From: Roseinatronobacter bogoriensis DSM 18756
Lineage (GTDB): Bacteria; Pseudomonadota; Alphaproteobacteria; Rhodobacterales; Rhodobacteraceae
Assembly (NCBI RefSeq): GCF_004366635.1
Contig: NZ_SORN01000005.1
Coordinates: 153,833-217,832 of the forward strand
DNA length: 64,000 nucleotides
Direction: 5' to 3'
This document shows positions 1-8,779 of this stretch, piece after piece (within the stretch, counting starts at the first letter, position 1; every line of letters begins with the position of its first letter). The position numbers were made by a program, and so were the translations under genes. The notes under the pieces are model-generated. The model saw only the letters and a program-made list of their open reading frames with translations. It was not told the origin of the DNA and did not search any database.

Positions 1-768
1 ACCCCGTCACTGACACCGCGCGACCTGGACCGACGCGGCACGCCGGCCAAGGCGTGGCAGGCGCGCGTCATCACCCTGTTTCCTGAAGCTTTTCCCGGTA
101 TTCTGGGCCTGTCGCTTACAGGCCGCGCGCTGAACGGGGGGCGCTGGGGGTTGGAGGCGATTGACCTGCGCCCTTTCGGGCTGGGCAAGCACCGCAATGT
201 CGATGATACGCCTGCCGGTGGCGGGGCAGGGATGGTGTTGCGCGCGGATGTTCTGGGGCGTGCTGTTGAGGTTGCCATGCGCGGCGTGCCTGAGGATCGT
301 GGCGCATGGCCTTTGGTCTGCCTGAGCCCGCGGGGCCGTCCGTTTACACAAGACACGGCCCGTCACTGGGCAGGCGCGCGTGGGATCACCATGATTTGCG
401 GGCGTTTCGAGGGTGTGGACCAGCGGGTGATCGACCATTACGGGATTGAGGAAATCTCGCTTGGGGATTTTGTCCTGACCGGGGGCGAGATTGCCGCACA
501 GGCCATGATTGATGCGACCGTGCGTCTGCTGCCCGATGTGCTGGGCAACGCCGAGTCGATCGAGGAAGAGAGTTTCTCGGACGGGTTGCTGGAGCACCCG
601 CAATACACGCGTCCGGCGGAATGGGCCGGGCGCGATATCCCATCGGTCCTGATGTCCGGCAATCATGGTGCGATTGCGCGCTGGCGTCAGGAACAGGCTG
701 AAGCGCTGACCCGCGCGCGCCGTCCTGATCTTTGGGACAAATGGCGCGCGGACAAGGGGCAGGACTAA
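1..768 (+). CDS. trmD: tRNA (guanine-N1-)-methyltransferase TrmD, 5' end cut off by the window edge
   Basis: TrmD methylates N1 of G37 in tRNAs that read CNN and CGG-type codons, which prevents +1 frameshifting. It is a SPOUT-fold, SAM-dependent dimeric enzyme. The frame is open from base 1; the translated start of TrmD ([11 protein letters not shown]) appears at about base 67, so the first internal ATG at 151 is not the real start and the true start lies upstream of the window. The SAM/knot motifs [12 protein letters not shown] and [11 protein letters not shown] are intact. The stop codon overlaps the aroA stop by three bases on the opposite strand (convergent). In alphaproteobacteria trmD normally sits between rimM and rplS; rplS is not downstream here. 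Confidence 0.95.
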   Translation, partial: TPSLTPRDLDRRGTPAKAWQARVITLFPEAFPGILGLSLTGRALNGGRWGLEAIDLRPFGLGKHRNVDDTPAGGGAGMVLRADVLGRAVEVAMRGVPEDRGAWPLVCLSPRGRPFTQDTARHWAGARGITMICGRFEGVDQRVIDHYGIEEISLGDFVLTGGEIAAQAMIDATVRLLPDVLGNAESIEEESFSDGLLEHPQYTRPAEWAGRDIPSVLMSGNHGAIARWRQEQAEALTRARRPDLWDKWRADKGQD

Positions 769-2114
769 GCCGTCTCGCGCGTGATTTCTGCGCCTAGCCC
801 CTGCATCAGCGACTCGAATACCGGGAAGGATGTGGCGATTGGGCCTGCATCATCGACTGTGATCGGGGCGCGTGCCACGAGGCCAAGGCACAGGAAGCTC
901 ATGGCGATGCGGTGGTCGAGATGGGTTTGCACCGTGGCATCCCCCGGCACACCATCGGGACCCATGCCATAAACTGTCAGGCTGTCCTCAGTTTCCGCCA
1001 CGCGGACACCGCAGGCCTCCAACCCGCGCGCCATCGCGTCGATCCGGTCGGATTCCTTGACCCGCAATTCCTTGATGCCACGCATGACGGTCACACCCTC
1101 GGCTGTCGCGGCAAGCGCGGCAAGCACGGGATATTCATCGATCATGCTGGCGGCGCGTTCGGGGGGCACTTCGATCCCTTTCAGCGCAGAAAAGCGCACC
1201 CGCAGATCGGCCACAGGTTCGCCGCCTTCTTCACGCGGGTTTTCCATCACAAGATCAGCGCCCATATCCTGCAATGTCAGGAAAATGCCATTTCTGGTCG
1301 GGTTCTGGCTGACTCCGGGTACTAGAATGTTGGAATTCTGTACCATTAGCGCCGCGCAAACCGGGAAAGCGGCAGAGGATGGGTCGCGCGGGACAGCAAC
1401 ATTCTGGCCTTCCAGTTCCGGCTGGCCGGTCAGGGTGATCACGCGGCCATCTTCGGTGTCCTCGACTGTGATGGACGCCCCGAAGCCCCGCAGCATCCGT
1501 TCTGTATGGTCGCGGGTGGGTTCCTGTTCAACAACAACAGTCTGGCCCGGTGCATTCAACCCGGCCAGCAAGACCGCGGATTTGACCTGAGCCGAGGGCA
1601 TGGGCACGCGGTAGCGCACAGGCACTGGTTGCGCCGCGCCGATAAGCGTCAGTGGCAGGCGGCCGCCGCGCCGTGCATAGGACTGCGCCCCGAACAGGGC
1701 CAGCGGATCAGTAACACGGCCCATCGGGCGCTTGTTCAGGCTGGCATCGCCAGTGAATGTTGCAGTTATATCCGTAGTTGCCATGGCGCCCATGATCAGG
1801 CGCACACCAGTGCCGGAATTGCCGCAATCAATCACTTGCTCGGGCTCTGCGAAGCCGCCAACACCCACACCATGCACAGACCATTCGCCGGGGCCGTGCT
1901 GCGTGACTTCGGCGCCGAAGGCCTGCATGGCCTTGGCCGTATCCAGAACATCTTGCCCTTCCAGAAGCCCGGTAATCGACGTCCTGCCGATGGACAAGGC
2001 CCCGAGGATCAGCGCGCGATGCGAGATGGATTTGTCGCCAGGCACCTCGGCAACACCAGAGAGAGGGCCGGATTTATGGGCAGTCATGGAAAATGCAGGG
2101 CCGTGGCCGGACAT
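765..2114 (-). CDS. aroA: 3-phosphoshikimate 1-carboxyvinyltransferase (EPSP synthase), class II
   Basis: AroA joins shikimate-3-phosphate and PEP to give EPSP in the cytoplasmic shikimate pathway. The start at 2114 (MSGHGPAF) is chosen because GAGAGG lies just upstream; a longer frame to 2177 has no better signal. The product is 449 aa, the normal size. All four class II signatures are visible: GDKS near residue 26, SAQVK, RDHTE and NPTR. The [10 protein letters not shown] segment near the C-terminus is also present. The PEP-site loop reads GNSGTGVRL, so Gly occupies the position where the glyphosate-insensitive CP4 enzyme has Ala. It converges on trmD with overlapping stop codons. Confidence 0.96.
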   Translation of the reverse strand: MSGHGPAFSMTAHKSGPLSGVAEVPGDKSISHRALILGALSIGRTSITGLLEGQDVLDTAKAMQAFGAEVTQHGPGEWSVHGVGVGGFAEPEQVIDCGNSGTGVRLIMGAMATTDITATFTGDASLNKRPMGRVTDPLALFGAQSYARRGGRLPLTLIGAAQPVPVRYRVPMPSAQVKSAVLLAGLNAPGQTVVVEQEPTRDHTERMLRGFGASITVEDTEDGRVITLTGQPELEGQNVAVPRDPSSAAFPVCAALMVQNSNILVPGVSQNPTRNGIFLTLQDMGADLVMENPREEGGEPVADLRVRFSALKGIEVPPERAASMIDEYPVLAALAATAEGVTVMRGIKELRVKESDRIDAMARGLEACGVRVAETEDSLTVYGMGPDGVPGDATVQTHLDHRIAMSFLCLGLVARAPITVDDAGPIATSFPVFESLMQGLGAEITRETA

Positions 2115-2207
2115 GGGGTGCCTCTCGGTCAGATGAAGTTGCGCCGGTTGATAGCGCAACCCGTCTTGGGCGTCCATGGCTGTTGCGCGTTACAAAAGCG
2201 TGTGGGG

Positions 2208-2849
2208 TCAATCGTCTTGCAGCAAGGCGCTGACTTCGCTTGCGAGCGCTTCAAGTTCGGCGCGCATTGCGGGGCTGCGCGCGCCTTCGATCCCGCCAAG
2301 CCCGAGGCCCAGTGTTTCGGCATAGGCCACGCGGTTGGCGATCTGGGTTTTTGCCAATGCAGCACTTAGCGCCTGTGCGGCTTCCATAACCTCTGTGCCC
2401 AGACGTGTGCCCGCACGTGCGCGGTTCAGCACGACAAGCACTTCGCGCCCTTCGCGTCGCGTCAGGTCCAGAACGCCATCTGTCGCCCAGAGGTCAACAT
2501 GGCTGGAGGCCACCGGAACCAGCACCAGATCGGCCACGCGCAAGGCAGGACGCAGGTCGGAATCGGCCTTTGGCGGTGTGTCGATGATAACGAAATCCGC
2601 CATGTCGCGTAGTTTGCCAACTTCATACCCCACACCCCAGGCTGATGCGGTGGAGAATTCCATATTCTCGGTGCGATCGGCCTCATTGCGGGTCATGAAC
2701 CAGCGCCCGAGAGAGCCTTGGGGATCTGTATCCAGAAACGCGACATTGTAACCCGCCCGCGCCAGCATGACCCCAAGATTGACCGCAAGTGTTGTCTTGC
2801 CTGACCCACCTTTTTGCTGCGCGATAGTGATTACCTTGCCCTTGGCCAT
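2208..2849 (-). CDS. Orphan ParA/MinD-family ATPase
   Basis: A 213-aa P-loop ATPase of the ParA family. The deviant Walker A motif KGGSGKTT lies at about residues 13-20, DTDPQGS follows, and the Walker B-like VIIDTPP is near residue 95. The start at 2849 (MAKGKVITIAQQ) has GAAGGGTG upstream; the longer frame to 2897 adds 16 basic residues without a ribosome site. ParA-type ATPases dimerise on ATP and position DNA, chemoreceptor clusters or other cargo. There is no parB-like gene, parS-like repeat or replication gene nearby, so plasmid or chromosome segregation is not indicated. It lies on the same strand as aroA, about 90 bp upstream, and could be co-transcribed. Cargo is unknown. Confidence 0.85.
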   Translation of the reverse strand: MAKGKVITIAQQKGGSGKTTLAVNLGVMLARAGYNVAFLDTDPQGSLGRWFMTRNEADRTENMEFSTASAWGVGYEVGKLRDMADFVIIDTPPKADSDLRPALRVADLVLVPVASSHVDLWATDGVLDLTRREGREVLVVLNRARAGTRLGTEVMEAAQALSAALAKTQIANRVAYAETLGLGLGGIEGARSPAMRAELEALASEVSALLQDD

Positions 2850-2929
2850 GATCCGCACCCTTCGTCGTGATCGCCTGTCTTCGCTGCAACGCAGCATAGA
2901 CGAATTTTCACAGGATGCACGTGCAAACT

Positions 2930-3382
2930 TCAGGCGCGTTCATCCTTGGGTGAGCCCATGACCACCATTGTCGTGATCCTGTCAAGAAAGGGGAATGCGC
3001 CCATATAGTCTGTGTGAAACTGTTTATAGGCGGCAAGATCGCGCGCCTCGACCCGCAGCAAATATTCCACGGTTCCGGTGATGTTGTGGCACTCACGCAC
3101 CTGAGGGGCGGCACGCATGAGCCGCTCGAATTCGGCCTGTGCGGCTTTCGTGTGTTTCGACAGGCCCACAGTCACATAAGCGATAAAGCCGATGCCTGTC
3201 AAAGCAGGGTCTATGACAGCGCGGTATCCGGTGATCACGCGCTGGCGCTCCAGGTCCTGAACACGGCGCAGACAGGCAGAGGGCGACAGCCCGACGCGAT
3301 CGGCCAACTCAATATTGGTCAGGCGCCCCTCGCGTGAGAGGATGCGCAATATTTCTTCTGATTTTTTGTCAATATCACTCAT
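2930..3382 (-). CDS. Lrp/AsnC-family transcriptional regulator
   Basis: A 150-aa protein of typical Lrp length. The N-terminal winged helix-turn-helix contains RLTNIELADRVGLSPSACLR, and the C-terminal RAM (amino-acid effector) domain covers about residues 70-145. The start at 3382 (MSDIDKKSEEIL) matches the family; a start at 3394 is also possible. Neither has a strong ribosome site. It is transcribed divergently from the LysE-type exporter gene at 3474. This arrangement is common and suggests that the regulator senses an amino acid and controls its export. The ligand cannot be read from the sequence. Confidence 0.93.
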   Translation of the reverse strand: MSDIDKKSEEILRILSREGRLTNIELADRVGLSPSACLRRVQDLERQRVITGYRAVIDPALTGIGFIAYVTVGLSKHTKAAQAEFERLMRAAPQVRECHNITGTVEYLLRVEARDLAAYKQFHTDYMGAFPFLDRITTMVVMGSPKDERA

Positions 3383-3473
3383 TAATTGCAGCATTAGTCC
3401 ATCTTGCACAGTTTTTGCAATGTATCGGTTGAGCATTTGCCGTAGAACCGAGGGCAGCATAAAGGGCGCCCCA

Positions 3474-4070
3474 ATGACAATAGACCTGTTTCTGGCTTTG
3501 ATTACATTTGCATTTGTCACTTCGGTCACGCCGGGGCCCAACAATGTCATGTTGCTGGCATCAGGTGTGAATTTCGGGTTTCGCCGGACGATCCCGCATA
3601 TGGCCGGTGTTGCGGTCGGGCATGCATTCATGGTGTTTCTTGTCGGGGTCGGCCTGATGGGGGTGTTCATCAGCTACCCGCCTGTGCAATTCGCGCTCAA
3701 GGTTGTCTCTGCGGTCTACATGCTGTGGCTGGCATGGAAGATCGCGAATGCTGCGCCACCTGCTGGGGCGCAGCGGGCAGGGCGCCCGTTTTCTTTCATA
3801 CAGGCTGCGGCGTTTCAGTGGGTCAACCCCAAGGCCTGGATCATGTCGCTGGCGGCCGTCACGCTGTATGCACCGGGACAGGAATGGGGGGCGGTTGCAT
3901 GGGTGGCGTTCGGGTTTTTATGCGTAGGGTGGACAACGACCATTATTTGGACTGTGCTGGGGCTGGGGTTGCGGCGGTTCCTGCAAAAACCTATGGCCTT
4001 GCGCGTGTTCAATTACACAATGGCGGCGCTGCTGCTGGCATCGCTGGTGCCGGTGCTGTTTCAAGGATAA
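3474..4070 (+). CDS. LysE/RhtB-family amino-acid exporter
   Basis: A 198-aa inner-membrane protein with about six hydrophobic segments. The family signature TPGPNNVMLLASGVNFG lies near residues 20-36, and FQWVNPKAWIMS lies around residue 115. LysE/RhtB carriers export lysine, arginine, homoserine, threonine or similar compounds using the proton gradient. The start at 3474 (MTIDLFLALITF) sits behind AAGGGCG and gives the normal family length; the longer frame from 3315 overlaps the divergent regulator and is rejected. Control by the neighbouring Lrp protein is inferred from gene order. Confidence 0.93.
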   Translation: MTIDLFLALITFAFVTSVTPGPNNVMLLASGVNFGFRRTIPHMAGVAVGHAFMVFLVGVGLMGVFISYPPVQFALKVVSAVYMLWLAWKIANAAPPAGAQRAGRPFSFIQAAAFQWVNPKAWIMSLAAVTLYAPGQEWGAVAWVAFGFLCVGWTTTIIWTVLGLGLRRFLQKPMALRVFNYTMAALLLASLVPVLFQG

Positions 4071-4235
4071 TTCAGCCGCTCTGCGCGTGGTTCACTGCGT
4101 GACTCGCCGCGCAACACTTTATCATGCGGCGAATATCTGCGGCGATGCTTAAAATTTGAGCGTTTTTTGCCTGATCTCTTTACATTCCTCTGGCTTCTGC
4201 CTTTGATGAGAATGACACAGGGAGCATTTGAATTT

Positions 4236-5654
4236 ATGACAGACCCTTTCTTCAATGAGATGTATGATCAGAACGGGCTACGTGTGCCCTATCGGATGCT
4301 TGAAGGTTGGTATCAGAACATGCCGGCCGAGTTTCGGGCCGTAAAGCAGGCCGAGGCAGAGGGGCTTTTTCGCCGCTATGGTATCACCTTTGCAGTCTAT
4401 GGCGAAGGTGGCGACCCTGATCGCCTGATTCCATTTGACATGTTTCCAAGGGTCTTTGCTGCCAATGAATGGCGCAGGCTGGAACGCGGGATAAAGCAGC
4501 GTGCGCGTGCGCTCAATGCGTTCTTGTCCGATGTCTATGACCGGGGCGAGATTATTCGCGCGGGCCGTATTCCGGCAGATCTGGTTTATCGCAACGATGC
4601 CTACGAAATCGCAGTTGCGGGGTTTCGACCGCCGCTTGGAGTGTTCAGCCATATTGTCGGTATTGATCTGGTGCGCACAGGGGCTGACCAGTTCTACGTT
4701 CTTGAAGATAACTGCCGCACCCCCTCTGGCGTATCCTATATGCTGGAGAACAGAGAGGTCATGATGCGGATGTTCCCGCATCTGTTTCAGGAAAACCGCG
4801 TGGCCCCTGTCGATGGCTATGCAAGGCTTCTGAAGCGGACGCTGGCCTCTGTTGCGCCTGCAAAATGCGACCGCGACCCATGTGTGGTGCTGCTGACGCC
4901 GGGGCATTTCAATTCAGCCTATTACGAGCATAGTTTTCTGGCCGATCTGATGGGGATCGAACTGGTCGAAGGGCAGGATCTGTTCGTCGATGGCGACTTT
5001 TGCTGGATGCGCACGACGGAAGGGCCGAAGAAAGTGGATGTCATCTATCGCAGGATTGATGACGCCTATCTTGATCCGCTGTGCTTCCGCCCCGATTCCA
5101 CCCTTGGTGTGCCGGGCCTGATGAATGTCTACCGCTCTGGCGGGGTGACGATCTGCTCTGCCCCTGGCGCAGGCGTTGCCGATGACAAGGCGATCTACAC
5201 CTATGTGCCAGAGATGATTCGCTTCTATCTGGGCGAGGCGCCGATTCTGGAAAATGTGCCGACATGGCAATGTGCCAAGCCCGATGACCTGAAATATGTG
5301 CAGGAAAATATTGCTGATCTTGTGGTCAAGGAAGTCCACGGCTCTGGCGGGTATGGCATGCTTGTTGGGCCAAAGGCCGACAAAGCCACGATAGAGACAT
5401 TTGCGGCCAAGCTGGCCGCCAATCCTTCAAACTATATCGCACAACCCACATTGGCCTTGTCCACCTGCCCGACATTTGTCGAAGAAGGGATTGCACCGCG
5501 CCATGTTGATTTGCGGCCCTACTGTCTGGTCGGGCGCGATGTCGAACTGGTGCCGGGCGGGCTGACCCGCGTGGCATTGACCGAAGGGTCGCTGGTGGTC
5601 AACTCGTCTCAGGGCGGGGGGGTCAAGGATACATGGGTTATCGCGGAGGAATGA
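4236..5654 (+). CDS. Circularly permuted ATP-grasp type 2 protein (COG2308), first gene of the Anbu operon
   Basis: A 472-aa protein matching the circularly permuted ATP-grasp family (DUF404/DUF407). Segments typical of the family are PFDMFPRVFAANEW, YVLEDNCRTPSGVSYMLENR, VDVIYRRIDDAYLDPL and VVKEVHGSGGYGML. ATP-grasp enzymes normally ligate a carboxylate to an amine at the cost of ATP; in this operon type a peptide or amide ligase role has been predicted but the substrate is not known. The start at 4236 (MTDPFFNEMYDQNG) has GGGAG upstream. The stop is followed after one base by the alpha-E start, and the whole block through Anbu reads as one operon. No signal peptide is seen, so it should be cytoplasmic. 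Confidence 0.92.
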   Translation: MTDPFFNEMYDQNGLRVPYRMLEGWYQNMPAEFRAVKQAEAEGLFRRYGITFAVYGEGGDPDRLIPFDMFPRVFAANEWRRLERGIKQRARALNAFLSDVYDRGEIIRAGRIPADLVYRNDAYEIAVAGFRPPLGVFSHIVGIDLVRTGADQFYVLEDNCRTPSGVSYMLENREVMMRMFPHLFQENRVAPVDGYARLLKRTLASVAPAKCDRDPCVVLLTPGHFNSAYYEHSFLADLMGIELVEGQDLFVDGDFCWMRTTEGPKKVDVIYRRIDDAYLDPLCFRPDSTLGVPGLMNVYRSGGVTICSAPGAGVADDKAIYTYVPEMIRFYLGEAPILENVPTWQCAKPDDLKYVQENIADLVVKEVHGSGGYGMLVGPKADKATIETFAAKLAANPSNYIAQPTLALSTCPTFVEEGIAPRHVDLRPYCLVGRDVELVPGGLTRVALTEGSLVVNSSQGGGVKDTWVIAEE

Positions 5655-5655
5655 C

Positions 5656-6609
5656 ATGCTAAGCCGTACAGCCGCGAACCTGTTCTGGATGGCTCGCTAT
5701 CTGGAACGTTCTGAAACAACCGCCCGCCTGTTGGACCTGGGCTTTCGCAATGCATTGCTGCCCAATGCTGGCGGGGGCTTTCGCAATGAATGGAGCGCGA
5801 TCCTGCAAAGCAAGGGTACGCTGCAACAATTCACCGACAAATATGGTGATCTGGTGCAGCGCAATGCCGAAAGCTTTCTTTTCTTCGATCTGGAGAACCC
5901 CTCTTCGGTTGCCAGTTGCATCACTGCTGCGCGTGAGAATGCGCGGATCGTGCGCACGGCGCTGACCAGTCAGGTCTGGGACGCGATCAACGTCAGTTAT
6001 CAGGAACTGAAGGCCCTTACCCGGCGCGAGCGTTCTTCGTTGGAGGTCCCGGAACTGACTGACTGGACCTTGCGCACCGCAGCCCTGATCCGCGGGGCGA
6101 TTGAAACCACACAATTGCGCAATGACGGCTACCGTTTCATGAATCTTGGCTACGCAGTCGAGCGTGCAGATAACACCGCGCGGCTGCTGGACGTGAAATA
6201 TTACGTCCTGTTGCCGTCCGTGGCCTATGTCGGTTCCGGGTTGGACAACTATCAATGGACGACGCTGTTGCGTGCGCTGTCGGCACATAGGGCCTATAAC
6301 TGGGCCTATGGAGGTGAACTCAGCGCCGCGCAAATTGCGCATTTCCTTATCCTGAACCCGAAGTTTCCCCGCTCGCTTCTGTCCTGCTCCATCGAGGCGA
6401 ATGAGCATCTGGACCATCTTGGGCGCATTTACGGGCGTTCCAGCCCGGCACAGGAAGCGGCCCGCAAACTGCTGGGAGAGTTGGCGGAGGCGCGTATCGA
6501 AGATGTGTTCGATGAAGGTTTGCACGAATTCCTGACCCGCATGATATCCGAGAATGCAGGCCTTGGTCAGTGTATCAGTGACCAATATCTGACCGGAGAA
6601 GCGCGATGA
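5656..6609 (+). CDS. Alpha-E domain protein (COG2307)
   Basis: A 317-aa, mostly helical protein of the alpha-E family (DUF403). The start MLSRTAANLFWMARYLERSE is the classic N-terminus; GYAVERADNTARLLDVKYY and SIEANEHLDHLGRIYGR are further recognisable blocks. The family is found next to COG2308 ATP-grasp proteins and is thought to be its partner, but its own chemistry is unknown. The stop overlaps the next start as ATGA, which implies translational coupling with the transglutaminase-like gene. Length is normal for the family. Confidence 0.92.
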   Translation: MLSRTAANLFWMARYLERSETTARLLDLGFRNALLPNAGGGFRNEWSAILQSKGTLQQFTDKYGDLVQRNAESFLFFDLENPSSVASCITAARENARIVRTALTSQVWDAINVSYQELKALTRRERSSLEVPELTDWTLRTAALIRGAIETTQLRNDGYRFMNLGYAVERADNTARLLDVKYYVLLPSVAYVGSGLDNYQWTTLLRALSAHRAYNWAYGGELSAAQIAHFLILNPKFPRSLLSCSIEANEHLDHLGRIYGRSSPAQEAARKLLGELAEARIEDVFDEGLHEFLTRMISENAGLGQCISDQYLTGEAR

Positions 6610-7424
6610 TTCTGACTGTTTATCACAAGACCAGCTATGATTTCGCGTCCCCTGTCGGGGGCATTTTGCAAAGCCATCGGCTGACCCCTGCGAAATGTGA
6701 GGCGCAGAAGATCATCGAGTGGCAGGTTGATGTTCCCGGCGCCGTTATGGGCGAAATGTTCCGCGACGGGGCAGGGGATTATATTCAGACCGTTTCGCTG
6801 CGCATGCCCGTCACCAGCATTGAAGTGACTGTCCGTGGTATTGTCGAGACGACAGATACATCGGGCATTCTGCGCGGTCATCGAGAGCGGGTGCCCCCGC
6901 GCGCCTATATGCGCGACACGTTGCGCACCGAACCGAACCGCGCGATCCGCGATCTGGTAGATGAGACTTTGCACGGCAAACAAGACGCCCCGGAACTGGA
7001 GCGCGCGCATCTGCTTGCTGCCGCTGTGGCCGAGGCACTGCCTTACAGGCCGGGCGCAACCCATGCCCATACCACCGCAGCCGAGGCGATGAGTGAAGGG
7101 GCAGGGGTGTGTCAGGACCATGCGCAGGTTCTGATTGCCTGTGCCCATCTTGCCGATATGCCAGCGCGCTATGTCTCTGGCTATCTGAACGCGACCGAAG
7201 ACGGCACGCCCCATGAAGCAAGCCATGCCTGGGCGGAAATCTATGTCGCTGGTTTGGGCTGGATCGGGTTCGATGCTTCCAACAAGTGCTGTCCCAATGA
7301 GCATTACATTCGCCTTGGGTCGGGCCTTGATGCGGAAGATGCCGCACCCATCCGCGGATTGGTTCTGGGCGGAGCGGCGGAAACGCTGGATGTAACCGTG
7401 GTGATCGAGGCACAGCAACAGTGA
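6606..7424 (+). CDS. Transglutaminase-like cysteine protease-fold protein (COG1305)
   Basis: A 272-aa protein with an N-terminal beta domain (bacterial transglutaminase-like N-terminal region, about residues 1-85) and a transglutaminase core. The catalytic Cys is in GAGVCQDHAQVL, the His in ASHAWAEIYV, and the Asp in WIGFDASNKC, so the Cys-His-Asp triad is complete. Proteins of this group are predicted to cleave or transfer amide bonds. It starts on the ATGA overlap with the alpha-E gene, and its own stop overlaps a possible GTG start of a 24-codon ORF as GTGA. No export signal is visible. Confidence 0.92.
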   Translation: MILTVYHKTSYDFASPVGGILQSHRLTPAKCEAQKIIEWQVDVPGAVMGEMFRDGAGDYIQTVSLRMPVTSIEVTVRGIVETTDTSGILRGHRERVPPRAYMRDTLRTEPNRAIRDLVDETLHGKQDAPELERAHLLAAAVAEALPYRPGATHAHTTAAEAMSEGAGVCQDHAQVLIACAHLADMPARYVSGYLNATEDGTPHEASHAWAEIYVAGLGWIGFDASNKCCPNEHYIRLGSGLDAEDAAPIRGLVLGGAAETLDVTVVIEAQQQ

Positions 7425-7495
7425 CGACGCTTGCACCCGCGCTGCGACAGCGCTACGACAGCTTATCCAATCTTGCCAGGGAAATAGAGCGATGA
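7421..7495 (+). CDS. Possible 24-residue peptide ORF coupled between the transglutaminase and Anbu genes
   Basis: A GTG-initiated frame fills the gap between two Anbu-operon genes exactly. Its start overlaps the upstream stop as GTGA (7421-7424) and its stop overlaps the Anbu start as ATGA (7492-7495). GAGG lies ten bases before the GTG. The peptide reads V(M)TTLAPALRQRYDSLSNLA followed by REIER and would form a charged helix. Against it, several codons are rare for this GC-rich DNA (CGA twice, TTA, AGG, ATA), and a 25-codon frame can arise by chance. It could be a real peptide, a translational-coupling device for Anbu, or nothing. Confidence 0.35.
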   Translation: MTTLAPALRQRYDSLSNLAREIER

Positions 7496-8214
7496 CCTAT
7501 TGCGTCGGGCTTTTGCTGAATGCGGGGCTTGTCTTGCTGTCTGACACCCGCACGAATGCGGGGCTGGACAATATTTCCACCTATCGCAAGATGTTCACCT
7601 TCGAAGAGCCGGGCGAGAGGGTCATTGTCATGATGACTGCGGGCAATCTGTCGGTCACTCAGACGACCCTCGCGCGGTTGACCGAAGAGATTAACAATCC
7701 CGAAGCCACGCATGAAACCTCGATCATGAAGGCAGAGAACATGCTCGATGTGGCCACACAGGTCGGCGAAATGTTGTCGCGTGTCACTGCGGAAACCAAG
7801 ACGCGCATGGACCGGATGAACCAGAGCGCCAGCGCCTCCATGATCGTGGCGGGCCAGCGCAAGGGCGGTCGTATGCGGCTTTTCCTTGTCTACCCGGAGG
7901 GTAATTTCATCGAGGCGACCGAAGACACCCCCTATTTACAGATTGGCGAGCATAAATATGGCAAACCCATTCTGGACCGCGTGATTACCGCTGATACGCC
8001 TTTGGAAGAAGCCCGAAAGGCAGTGCTTTTGTCGATGGATTCAACTCTGCGGTCCAATCTCAGCGTGGGAATGCCGCTGGATATGGTGGTGATCGAAGCC
8101 GATTCCCTGCGTATCAACGAACAACGCCGGATCGAGGCAAATGACGAGGAATTTGCCGCGATGTCGGCAGCCTGGTCACAGGCGTTGCGCGACGCTTTCA
8201 CTCAGATCAAGTGA
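7492..8214 (+). CDS. anbu: Anbu proteasome-type peptidase (COG3484)
   Basis: A 240-aa N-terminal nucleophile hydrolase of the Anbu (ancestral beta-subunit, bacterial proteasome homologue) family. The protein begins Met-Thr-Tyr-Cys-Val-Gly, so removal of the initiator Met exposes Thr1 as nucleophile with no propeptide. In mature numbering Asp17 (LLSDTRTNAG) and Lys32 (STYRKMFTF) match the proteasome Thr/Asp/Lys arrangement within one position. Related proteins assemble into open helical rings; substrates are unresolved. It is the last gene of the operon and its 3' end overlaps the convergent ArsR gene by 13 bases. AGGGA precedes the start at moderate distance. Confidence 0.93.
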   Translation: MTYCVGLLLNAGLVLLSDTRTNAGLDNISTYRKMFTFEEPGERVIVMMTAGNLSVTQTTLARLTEEINNPEATHETSIMKAENMLDVATQVGEMLSRVTAETKTRMDRMNQSASASMIVAGQRKGGRMRLFLVYPEGNFIEATEDTPYLQIGEHKYGKPILDRVITADTPLEEARKAVLLSMDSTLRSNLSVGMPLDMVVIEADSLRINEQRRIEANDEEFAAMSAAWSQALRDAFTQIK

Positions 8215-8561
8215 TCGTCGCTGGTGCCTTCTGGCAGTTCTTGTGCCAGAAACCGCTCGAACGCATCCAGATTGATGGCTTCAAACTGCCCGAAAGCTTG
8301 CATCCAGATGCTGGCCTCGCGCAAGGCATCCGGTTCCAGCTTGCACCATTTCACGCGCCCGCGTTTTTCCTGACTGATCAGCCCGGCTGCGGCCAGAATG
8401 CCCAGATGTTTTGAAATCGCCGCAAGCGACATCTCAAAAGGGTCGGCGACATCGGTGACGGCCATATCATCTTCCAGCAGCATAGCAAGAATGGCCCGGC
8501 GCGTTGGGTCGGCCAGTGCCATGAAAATCTGGTCAAGCGTGGGGGCATGTTCGCGGTCCAT
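8202..8561 (-). CDS. ArsR-family winged-helix regulator
   Basis: A 119-aa protein whose winged helix-turn-helix reads LADPTRRAILAMLLEDDMAV then SLAAISKHLGILAAAGLI. This is the self-sufficient ArsR type often paired with SRPBCC/AHSA1 proteins, but no such partner lies next to it. The classic metal-binding ELCVCDL motif is absent, so metal sensing is not indicated. The start at 8561 (MDREHAPTLDQIF) lacks an obvious Shine-Dalgarno. It converges on the Anbu gene with a 13-base overlap, and its upstream region faces the ATP synthase promoter. Confidence 0.88.
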   Translation of the reverse strand: MDREHAPTLDQIFMALADPTRRAILAMLLEDDMAVTDVADPFEMSLAAISKHLGILAAAGLISQEKRGRVKWCKLEPDALREASIWMQAFGQFEAINLDAFERFLAQELPEGTSDDHLI

Positions 8562-8720
8562 ATGCGTGTTCTGGGCTGATGGCTGGCAAAGGTCAACTGT
8601 TTGGTTGAATATGCTGCAGCGGCGAAATGTGACGTCAGGCAGGATGTGGTAAAACCACGATGAAGATAAAGTATAATAAAAACAATATCTTGTGGTCTAT
8701 TTTTGTTGGATTAATCTGCC

Positions 8721-8749
8721 TTGACTCTAGACCTTTGCCTGCCTAGTTT
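8721..8749 (+). promoter_or_regulatory. Candidate sigma70-type promoter of the F0 operon
   Basis: TTGACT (8721-8726), a 17-base spacer and TAGTTT (8744-8749) lie 31 bp before the atpI start. Spacing is ideal; the -10 box matches TATAAT in only three of six positions. It is the best match in the gap before atpI. Confidence 0.45.
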
Positions 8750-8779
8750 CCGTGCAACTTGCAGCCGGAGGTGGCGGGC

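Noticed and set aside
1506..2369. Open frame of 287 codons across aroA and the ParA gene on the plus strand
   Set aside because: Antisense to two recognised genes and without motifs.
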